Assembly: GCF_937997595.1 (NCBI RefSeq)
Contig: NZ_CALKTS010000048.1
Coordinates: 1 to 13,268 of the forward strand
DNA from: an uncultured Campylobacter sp.
GTDB taxonomy: Bacteria > Campylobacterota > Campylobacteria > Campylobacterales > Campylobacteraceae
Direction: 5' to 3'
DNA: 13,268 bases
A program made the translations under genes and the position numbers. How positions within the stretch are numbered: the first letter of the stretch is position 1; each line of letters opens with the position of its first letter. Positions 1 through 4,849 of the stretch are shown here, in pieces. The notes beneath the pieces are model-generated. The model saw only the letters and a list, made by a program, of their open reading frames with translations. It ran no database searches and was not told where the DNA came from.

Positions 1-341
1 ACATAACTAATCTAATAATGGGCTTAAATTAGCTCAGCTCGCAGAATTTATCACCACTCGGATATTTTGAGCTGACGGCACAAAGAGATATAACGAGTCA
101 AAAGGCGCTATGAAAAGAATTCATATTTATCATAGTAAAATTTTAAGTATAAATTCGCTTGCCTTGCAAATTCTAAAATTTTTGAAGCTTAATTCCAAAG
201 TTTACTATAACTTTACGTTAAAATCCTCTTTAAATTTATGGTGGTCCAGTAAAATCTGGCGCAGATTCTGCACATAAATTCCGATCCTTAAATTTTCTAC
301 CTTCGTCATCGCACGAAATTTAAGCTAAGATTAATGGGGGG
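1..341. other. Gene-free A+T-rich leader region
   Basis: No convincing gene is visible on either strand and no reading frame enters from the left edge; stop codons close all three forward frames within the first 30 bases. The stretch holds a 7-bp inverted repeat (TCAGCTC at 34-40, GAGCTGA at 69-75) and two small hairpins near 246-271 (CCAG/CTGG and GCAG/CTGC). A 55-codon ATG frame at 110-277 has a purine-rich AAAAGG just upstream but looks compositionally like intergenic DNA; I treat it as probable noise. Confidence 0.5.
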
Positions 342-370
342 TATAATCTTCAAATACATTTTTTAAAAGG
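342..370 (+). promoter_or_regulatory. Promoter -10 and ribosome binding site of the small membrane protein gene
   Basis: A perfect TATAAT at 342-347 follows a run of six G residues and would start transcription near 354, giving a leader of about 24 bases. AAAAGG at 365-370 lies seven bases before a GTG codon at 378 and decides that start. No clear -35 box is seen, as is usual for Campylobacter sigma-70 promoters. The -10 and the Shine-Dalgarno are read directly; activity is inferred. Confidence 0.6.
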
Positions 371-377
371 ATTTACC

Positions 378-647
378 GTGTCGTCTAACGCTAAAATGTT
401 GATGGGTATTATTATTGCACTTGTGGCTGCTTTTTTTGGAGCTGGTTTTTATATGAATAGCATCGATACGCTAGCCTCCCTGTTTGGAAATTTTTATAAT
501 CCATCTTTTGTTGTAGATTTTCTCGCTTTTGAGAAAGGAGTAGATCAACTTAAAATTACCTATGTAATCGCATTCGTGATTATATTTGTAGTGCTAGCTA
601 TTTTGATTGATAAATTTATGATTAACTCGAAAGATTCTAAAAAATAA
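378..647 (+). CDS. Small two-helix membrane protein, function unknown
   Basis: I do not recognise this 89-residue protein. It has two strongly hydrophobic segments, about residues 8-28 and 60-82, joined by a roughly 30-residue stretch containing aromatic and acidic residues (about 29-59). The C-terminal tail is lysine-rich (residues 79-89), so a hairpin topology with both ends in the cytoplasm and the loop in the periplasm is likely. The GTG start is preferred because AAAAGG sits seven bases upstream; the first internal ATG at 396 lacks such a site. A good TATAAT promoter precedes it, so it is probably a real monocistronic gene. It converges on the bactofilin gene, and nothing next to it suggests a partner. 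No catalytic motif is visible. Confidence 0.72.
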   Translation: MSSNAKMLMGIIIALVAAFFGAGFYMNSIDTLASLFGNFYNPSFVVDFLAFEKGVDQLKITYVIAFVIIFVVLAILIDKFMINSKDSKK

Positions 648-831
648 CGTCGCCAAATTTTTAAAGCAGGCGCGACGATGAGGTTAAAATTGTAAACGAT
701 CTCGTTACGCTTTTAAATTTAATTTTAAAATCTGCGTTTTTTTTGCAGTAAATTTTGTATAAATTCCATATTTAGAAAATTTTAAAATATTCAGAATTTT
801 TAAAATTTCAAATTCAAAAATTTCAAAGTAT
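648..831. other. A+T-rich convergent intergenic spacer
   Basis: This is the first part of the spacer between two convergent genes. It is made largely of AAATTT, AAAATTTT and TTTTAAAATT words. A weak hairpin (GTAAACG/CGTTAC, 692-707) followed by GCTTTTAAATTT could end the upstream small-protein transcript, but the stem is short and bulged. No reading frame is visible. Confidence 0.4.
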
Positions 832-891
832 GGGAATTTTTTAGGCTTTTAAATTCCGAAATTTTGCGAGTTTCAAAGCCTTTAAAATCCC
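832..891 (-). terminator. Imperfect inverted repeat, possible bactofilin terminator
   Basis: The arms 832-853 and 871-891 pair through GGGA/TCCC, TTTT/AAAA and AGGCTTT/AAAGCCT blocks, with a bulged A at 836, a two-base T/T mismatch and one T/C mismatch; the loop is 17 bases. It lies 22 bases past the bactofilin stop codon on the minus strand. There is no clean U-run after it, so it may be a weak or bidirectional terminator or only a chance repeat in biased DNA. Confidence 0.35.
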
Positions 892-913
892 AAGAATTCC
901 AAATGTGCGCGAT

Positions 914-1330
914 TTATTCGCCTAGAGCTTTGTCGATGAGCTTGACGTCTTCGCTTGCGCTACCGTCGATGACTAGGGCTTGATCGCCGCCACTTACAGC
1001 GCTTTTTCCATTAAATTTTGCGCCGACTTCGATGCCGAAGCTTTGCGATAGCACATCGCCTACGAGCACACCGCCGCCTAGCAGCTCGACGAGCTCGGCT
1101 TCGATATTACCGAAAAATTTGCCGCTGATTACGATATGTTTAGCTCTAATCGAGCCGCGCGCGGTACCGTTTTTACCGATGACGACGGTGTTATCGGAGA
1201 TCACGTCGCCTTCGACATTGCCATCGATATGCAAAATGCACGACAGGTGCAGCTCTCCTTTGATGAGCGTGCCTGACGAGATTATTGTTGTTTGAGCGGT
1301 GTTTGCATCGCCTTTATTAAAGATTGCCAT
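914..1330 (-). CDS. ccmA: Bactofilin, cell-shape scaffold (CcmA type)
   Basis: A 138-residue polymer-forming protein of the bactofilin family (older names DUF583, CcmA). Residues 14-112 show the glycine- and valine-rich beta-helix repeat, with the family signature LHIDGNVEGDV at 33-43 and later repeats IGKNGTARGSI (51-61) and VISGKFFGNIEAE (67-79). A short N-terminal tail starting MAIFNK and a charged C-terminal tail flank the core, as is normal. Bactofilins form non-polar filaments at the inner membrane and direct peptidoglycan enzymes; in Helicobacter pylori CcmA works with the M23 peptidase Csd1. Here the M23 gene lies immediately upstream and overlaps by 49 bases in another frame. The start is set by a strong AAGGAGGA with nine-base spacing inside the peptidase gene. 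The family call is firm; the role in cell curvature is inferred. Confidence 0.92.
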   Translation of the reverse strand: MAIFNKGDANTAQTTIISSGTLIKGELHLSCILHIDGNVEGDVISDNTVVIGKNGTARGSIRAKHIVISGKFFGNIEAELVELLGGGVLVGDVLSQSFGIEVGAKFNGKSAVSGGDQALVIDGSASEDVKLIDKALGE

Positions 1331-2199
1331 GGGACATCTTCCTCCTTAGTAAAAATTTCTTTGTAATTTTTTTCGTTCCAGTTGATGAAATTTAGCGGAT
1401 CTAGCGGCAGCTGCAAAAACCTAATCTCGTAGTGCAGATGAGGTCCGGTGCTAAGCCCGGTGTTGCCGCTAAAAGCGATAAGATCGCCTTTGTTTACAAA
1501 CTCGCCTACTTTGCGAGTTAAATTTGAATCCAAATGCGCATATCGTGTCGTAAAGCCGTAGTTGTGGCGAATCTCGACTAGATTGCCGTAGCCAGTAGCA
1601 CCCGCGCCGCTGTATTGGATGATGCCGTCTGCAGGCGCGTAGATGGGCGTTTTGGGCGGAGTGCGCAGATCGACGCCCGGGTGAAACTGCTTGCGCTTTA
1701 AGATGGGATGGTTGCGCCAGCCGAATTTCTCGCTGAGCTGATAAGTGCGCATTACCCTGCCGTTTGGGATCTGCATAAAAATTTCTTTTATCAGCGCGTC
1801 GGAGAATTTTTCGTTGATGATCTTTTGCGCGCGCTCTTTGATCTCTTGTTCGGAAGTAGGCTTGATGTGAGATAGGCGGTCGATCGCGCGCTCATCCTCT
1901 TCGGGATCAAGCCCAAACTGATGCTCCAAATCCGAAATTTTACCCTCGATGGCTTCAAATTCCATCTGACTTGCCGCGATACCGTCGCGAAGTTTTTGAT
2001 TTAGCTCGTTAAGCTCGGTTTTGGTTCGCGAAAGGCTATCGATTTTAGAGCCCAGATACCTGATATATAGCGCACCCGTGACGAAAACGGTAAAAACAAA
2101 TAGTACCAAATATAACGCGATCTTTTTGATGATTTGCGAAAGCAAAAAATTCCTAGAGCCGTTAAGGTCGGTTATGGTTATCATAAATTTGTTTTTCAT
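1282..2199 (-). CDS. M23 (LytM) peptidoglycan endopeptidase, Csd1-like
   Basis: A 305-residue membrane-anchored zinc peptidase. Residues 26-46 form one transmembrane helix after a short cytoplasmic N-terminus. Residues 48-93 are a probable coiled coil. The M23 domain covers about 148-275. The zinc and catalytic residues are visible: H173 and D177 in FHPGVD, H222 in RYAHL, and H254/H256 in GPHLHYE, so it should be active and cut peptide cross-links of peptidoglycan in the periplasm. Size, architecture and an adjacent bactofilin resemble Csd1 of H. pylori, needed for helical shape; equivalence is inferred and I give no symbol. An in-frame TAA 12 bases upstream fixes the first possible start at ATG 2199. 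No Shine-Dalgarno precedes it, but a -10 box lies so close that the transcript could be leaderless. M6 is an alternative start. Confidence 0.9.
   Translation of the reverse strand: MKNKFMITITDLNGSRNFLLSQIIKKIALYLVLFVFTVFVTGALYIRYLGSKIDSLSRTKTELNELNQKLRDGIAASQMEFEAIEGKISDLEHQFGLDPEEDERAIDRLSHIKPTSEQEIKERAQKIINEKFSDALIKEIFMQIPNGRVMRTYQLSEKFGWRNHPILKRKQFHPGVDLRTPPKTPIYAPADGIIQYSGAGATGYGNLVEIRHNYGFTTRYAHLDSNLTRKVGEFVNKGDLIAFSGNTGLSTGPHLHYEIRFLQLPLDPLNFINWNEKNYKEIFTKEEDVPWQSLIKAMQTPLKQQ
1340..1347 (-). promoter_or_regulatory. Strong Shine-Dalgarno of the bactofilin gene inside the M23 gene
   Basis: Read on the minus strand, AAGGAGGA lies nine bases before the bactofilin ATG at 1330. It is the best Shine-Dalgarno sequence in this operon, whereas the upstream peptidase gene has none. 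It lies within the 3' end of the peptidase coding sequence, so peptidase and bactofilin can be made at different rates from one mRNA. Confidence 0.7.
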
Positions 2200-2200
2200 A

Positions 2201-2222
2201 ATGCGGCATTATAATGCAGCAT
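2201..2222 (-). promoter_or_regulatory. Palindromic promoter of the M23-bactofilin pair, probably leaderless
   Basis: A 22-bp palindrome with one mismatched pair (2205/2218) is centred between 2211 and 2212. Its middle, ATTATAAT, reads as TATAAT on both strands. On the minus strand the -10 box is 2213-2208, which puts the transcription start at about 2199-2201, at the ATG itself. This would explain the missing Shine-Dalgarno. The palindrome could also be an operator. The sequence is seen directly; the start site is inferred. Confidence 0.5.
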
Positions 2223-2306
2223 AGCTGAAATTTCAAAAAAATTGTAGATAAATTTAAAAGCTATTTAATTTCAAAATTTCACTAAAAGATAAAATTTATT
2301 ACTTAG

Positions 2307-2362
2307 TATAATTATAATTTAAGCAAATCTTGCTATAATTACAGCAATTTTAAATAAAGGAG
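2307..2362 (+). promoter_or_regulatory. dps promoter, candidate operator and ribosome binding site
   Basis: An extended -10 box, TGCTATAAT at 2331-2339, predicts transcription from about 2346. AAGGAG at 2357-2362 is five bases from the dps ATG. A 10-bp A+T palindrome, TATAATTATA at 2307-2316, overlaps the -35 zone. Fur and PerR family operators are A+T-rich palindromes in such places and often control dps, so this is a candidate site; the match is too short to name the regulator. Confidence 0.55.
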
Positions 2363-2367
2363 ACACA

Positions 2368-2811
2368 ATGTCAAAAACGGTAAAACAACTAAACAAACTT
2401 CAGGCGGACGCTCATGCGTTCTTTGTTGCATTCCACGATTATCACTGGAATGTTAAGGGCTTACAATTCGCGCAGGTTCACGCTTACACCGAGAAAGCAT
2501 ACGACGAGATGGGCGAGCTTTTCGACGATATGGCTGAGCGCGCGCTTCAAATAGGCGGCAAGGCCGTAACTAAGGCTAAGGATCTAATTGAGCTTTCAAA
2601 AGACGCTCCGATTAGCGTAAAAGACAGCTATAGCGTATCTGAGGTACTTGAGGATGTTAAAAAAGCCTACGAGTATTTGGTAAAAGAATTTAAAAAGCTT
2701 CAAGAGATTGCTGAGGAGGAGGGCGACGATACGACTTCAAATATTGCGCAGGATCACTATGGCGATTATGAAAAACGCCTATGGATGCTAAGCTCAATGC
2801 TAAGCAAATAA
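2368..2811 (+). CDS. dps: Dps / NapA family ferritin-like protein
   Basis: A 147-residue Dps protein. It should form a 12-subunit shell in the cytoplasm that oxidises ferrous iron with hydrogen peroxide and stores the ferric core, limiting Fenton damage. The four-helix bundle covers the whole chain. The inter-subunit ferroxidase ligands have the family spacing: H26 in YHWNVKG, H38 in QVHAYTE, then D53 and E57 in FDDMAERA. The N-terminus is short and has only three lysines in its first ten residues, so, as in NapA, strong DNA binding through a lysine tail is not expected. The start has a good Shine-Dalgarno and the length is normal. It appears to be a single-gene unit: its own promoter in front and a hairpin just behind. 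Regulation by iron or peroxide is inferred from the family and the palindrome upstream. Confidence 0.95.
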   Translation: MSKTVKQLNKLQADAHAFFVAFHDYHWNVKGLQFAQVHAYTEKAYDEMGELFDDMAERALQIGGKAVTKAKDLIELSKDAPISVKDSYSVSEVLEDVKKAYEYLVKEFKKLQEIAEEEGDDTTSNIAQDHYGDYEKRLWMLSSMLSK

Positions 2812-2833
2812 TCCCCGCAAATCCTTTCAAAAT

Positions 2834-2857
2834 TTTTAGGGGCGCATGCCCCTAAAA
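2834..2857 (+). terminator. Perfect hairpin after dps
   Basis: A 10-bp perfect stem (TTTTAGGGGC with GCCCCTAAAA) and a GCAT loop start 22 bases after the dps stop. The stem is G+C-rich in its upper part and has T and A runs at its base, so it can fold on either strand. For dps the A-run, not a U-run, follows the stem, so it is not a textbook intrinsic terminator; it may instead protect the 3' end of the mRNA. Confidence 0.5.
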
Positions 2858-3306
2858 TCCATTAAAGTTAATATTTAAATTTCAAAAAATTTTAAAATTC
2901 TAAGATTATAATTTCACACTAAAATTTTAAATCCTGCTTGAAAATTGAAGTAGAATCGCTCATTCAAAGTAAAATTCATGTAGGTTTTAAATTTCATATC
3001 ATCGAAATTTAACTCATTCGCCATGTAAAAACATAACTCTTTTTGTAAAGCTCGGTTTCATTTAAAATTTTACCGCGTCGTTAAAATTTCTTGCCGATTT
3101 CAAATTTCATAGCCGTAAAAATTCTAAGAGCTAAGGCTTTGCAGCTCAAGAATGGTATTTGCTAAGAGAGATCGTCTGTGATAAATTTGTATTTCTTTTT
3201 AGCGTCTGATGATAAATTTTAGCTTGTAGTTTTACTATTTTGATTATTTTTAAAACTTCGGTGTTTATAAATGAAGCGGAATTTTAAAAATTTCAAAGAA
3301 TTTTGC
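2858..3306. other. A+T-rich gene-free spacer between dps and the HIT gene
   Basis: About 450 bases without a credible gene. It is composed mainly of AAATTT/AAAATTTT words and short frames broken by stops. A TATAAT at 2907-2912 is present but leads into no gene; a small RNA from here cannot be excluded. A weak GAGCT/AGCTC inverted repeat lies around 3128-3147. I see no insertion-sequence ends, tRNA or repeat array. Confidence 0.45.
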
Positions 3307-3340
3307 AAATTCCGTAAAATTTCGCAATTTCACGGAATTT
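3307..3340 (-). terminator. Hairpin, probable terminator of the HIT gene
   Basis: Arms 3307-3321 and 3326-3340 pair 14 of 15 bases with a four-base loop. The one odd pair (3316/3331) is A/C on the plus strand but U-G on the minus strand, so the stem is complete only in RNA of the minus strand. That is the direction of the HIT gene, whose stop lies 27 bases before it. The U-tract is weak (the arm ends in AUUU). Confidence 0.5.
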
Positions 3341-3367
3341 TAGTTTTTATAGAATTAAGCTCTAGTC

Positions 3368-3724
3368 TTAAAAATTCTCTTCAGTATTGCGGTCGCTGAC
3401 ACGGTCCCACGGTAGTTTTATTCCGCCTAGGATATGAAAGTGCAGATGCATCACCTCTTGACCTCCGTTTTCGCCGCAGTTGCAAACGAGACGGTATCCG
3501 CTCTTATCAAGCCCCATTTTGCGAGTTACTTCTTGGATAAAAGCGCTCATTTTGCTCATCACTTCAGGTGGCGTTACTTGGAAGTTTTCGTAGCATTTCT
3601 TAGGGATCGCCAGGATGTGGATCGGCGCTTTAGGGTTGATGTCGTGGAAAGCCAAAAATTCATCGTTCTCTAACACTTTGTTGCACGGGATTTCGCCGTT
3701 TACGATCTTTTCGAAGACGTTCAT
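3368..3724 (-). CDS. HIT family nucleotide hydrolase/transferase, HINT-like
   Basis: A 118-residue histidine-triad protein of the HINT (PKCI) branch. The triad HLHFHILGG is at residues 93-101, with H95 the expected nucleophile. D28 in the HDINPKAP stretch and H36 fit the nucleotide pocket of the family. HINT proteins are small cytoplasmic dimers that hydrolyse purine nucleoside phosphoramidates, including aminoacyl-adenylates, so its place back to back with phenylalanyl-tRNA synthetase genes is suggestive but not proof of a link. The ATG at 3724 has AAAGGA about seven bases upstream. The same divergent HIT-pheS arrangement is known in C. jejuni. It carries a promoter almost identical in its core to that of rpsA and is followed by a minus-strand hairpin, so it is probably a single-gene unit. 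The physiological substrate cannot be read from sequence. Confidence 0.92.
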   Translation of the reverse strand: MNVFEKIVNGEIPCNKVLENDEFLAFHDINPKAPIHILAIPKKCYENFQVTPPEVMSKMSAFIQEVTRKMGLDKSGYRLVCNCGENGGQEVMHLHFHILGGIKLPWDRVSDRNTEENF

Positions 3725-3755
3725 TTTAGATCCTTTTATGAGGTTGAAATTTAGC

Positions 3756-3772
3756 CGCGATTATAGCCAAAA
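3756..3772 (-). promoter_or_regulatory. Promoter core of the HIT gene
   Basis: On the minus strand this reads TTTTGGCTATAATCGCG, with TATAAT at 3765-3760 and a start near 3754, about 30 bases before the ATG. It matches the rpsA promoter at 16 of 17 bases. The CGCG directly after the -10 box forms a G+C-rich discriminator. Confidence 0.65.
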
Positions 3773-3808
3773 AATCCAAACACGCAAATTTACCTAGCTT
3801 TTATCAAA

Positions 3809-3825
3809 TTTTAACTACAATCGCG
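3809..3825 (+). promoter_or_regulatory. Promoter core of the pheS-pheT-aroA-ispH operon
   Basis: TTTTAACTACAATCGCG contains a TACAAT -10 box at 3816-3821, giving a start near 3828 and a leader of about 26 bases. It is back to back with the HIT promoter, the two -10 boxes being 50 bases apart. The short leader leaves no room for a phenylalanine leader peptide or a T-box, so attenuation of the enterobacterial kind is not expected. Confidence 0.6.
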
Positions 3826-3842
3826 CCATTAAATTTAACTAC

Positions 3843-3847
3843 AAGGA
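3843..3847 (+). promoter_or_regulatory. Shine-Dalgarno deciding the TTG start of pheS
   Basis: AAGGA lies six bases before a TTG codon at 3854. The next in-frame ATG is about 80 codons later, well inside the protein, so TTG is the only start that keeps the N-terminal coiled-coil arm. Confidence 0.65.
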
Positions 3848-3853
3848 TAGAAT

Positions 3854-4849
3854 TTGCAAGAGATTAAAGCAAAAATCGACGCTGCGGCAAGCCTAAGCGA
3901 GCTGGAAGCCGTGCGCTTGGAGCTTTTCGGCAAAAAAGGCATCATAACGGCGCTTTTTTCCGAGCTCAAATCCGCAGCGCCCGAGCAGAAAAAAGAGCTT
4001 GCCGTAAGCGCGAATGAAAAGCGCGATTATTTCAGCGAGCTTATCGCCGCAAAAAGGGCGAGCCTGGAAGAGGCGGAGCAAAAAGAGGCGATGAAAAATG
4101 AAGCGAGCGACGTCACGCTTTTTAACGAAAACGTAAACTGCGGCGCGCTGCATCCGGTGATGGAGACGATGGATAAGATCATAGACTACTTCATCGCGCA
4201 AAATTTCAGCGTCGAAAGCGGCCCGCTCATCGAGGACGACTTCCATAATTTCGAGGCGCTAAATTTACCCAAATACCACCCTGCGCGCGATATGCAAGAT
4301 ACGTTTTATCTAAATGACGGGCGGCTGCTACGCACGCATACCAGCGGCGTTCAGATCCGCACGATGGAGAAATTTAAAGCTCCGCCGGTGCGTATGATCG
4401 CCCCGGGCGCGGTCTTTCGCCGCGATATGGATCTAACCCATACGCCGATGTTTCATCAAGTGGAGGGTCTCGTAGTCGAGCAGGGAGACCGCGTGAGCTT
4501 TGCAAATTTAAAATACGTTTTAGAGGAATTTTTGCGCTATATGTTTGGAGACGTAAAAGTGCGCTTCCGCCCGAGCTTCTTTCCGTTCACGGAGCCGAGC
4601 ACTGAGGTCGATATCAGCTGTATTTTCTGCCACTGTCATGGATGCCGCGTCTGTAAGCAGACGGGCTGGCTCGAGGTGTTAGGCAGCGGCGTGGTCGATC
4701 CTAACGTCTTTAAAGCGGTAAGCTGGAAAAACGTCAGTGGATACGCATTCGGGCTCGGCGTGGAGAGATTTGCGATGCTGCTGCACGGTATCCCCGATCT
4801 GCGCTCGCTATTTGAAGGCGATATTAGATTATTGGAGCAGTTTAAATGA
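3854..4849 (+). CDS. pheS: Phenylalanyl-tRNA synthetase alpha subunit
   Basis: The 331-residue catalytic subunit of the alpha2-beta2 enzyme (EC 6.1.1.20) that charges tRNA-Phe in the cytoplasm. Residues 1-85 form the N-terminal coiled-coil arm that holds tRNA. The class II core follows: HPARDMQDTFY at 142-152, THTSGVQIR at 161-169, motif 2 with VFRRDMDLTHTPMFHQVEG at 187-205, FRPSFFPFTEPSTEVD at 238-253, and motif 3 ending GLGVERF at 300-306. A298 in GYAFG is the usual alanine of the phenylalanine pocket. Between 256 and 267 a CxxC...CxxC cluster (C256, C259, C264, C267) forms a probable zinc knuckle, which I also recall from Gram-positive PheS but not E. coli; C261 is an extra cysteine. A TTG start with AAGGA is used. 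The stop overlaps the pheT start by four bases (ATGA), so the two subunits are translationally coupled. Confidence 0.97.
   Translation: MQEIKAKIDAAASLSELEAVRLELFGKKGIITALFSELKSAAPEQKKELAVSANEKRDYFSELIAAKRASLEEAEQKEAMKNEASDVTLFNENVNCGALHPVMETMDKIIDYFIAQNFSVESGPLIEDDFHNFEALNLPKYHPARDMQDTFYLNDGRLLRTHTSGVQIRTMEKFKAPPVRMIAPGAVFRRDMDLTHTPMFHQVEGLVVEQGDRVSFANLKYVLEEFLRYMFGDVKVRFRPSFFPFTEPSTEVDISCIFCHCHGCRVCKQTGWLEVLGSGVVDPNVFKAVSWKNVSGYAFGLGVERFAMLLHGIPDLRSLFEGDIRLLEQFK

Noticed and set aside
27..45. TTAGCTCAGC resembling a tRNA D-arm
   Set aside because: No acceptor stem, anticodon arm or T-arm can be built around it.
110..277. A 55-codon ATG frame with AAAAGG upstream in the left spacer
   Set aside because: It has only a marginal ribosome site (four-base spacing), no recognisable motif, and A+T-rich codon use unlike the real genes; a frame of this size is expected by chance in this DNA.
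3270..3401. A 43-codon plus-strand frame running antisense into the HIT gene
   Set aside because: It covers the hairpin and the HIT 3' end, lacks a ribosome site, and its FK-rich content comes from AAATTT words.
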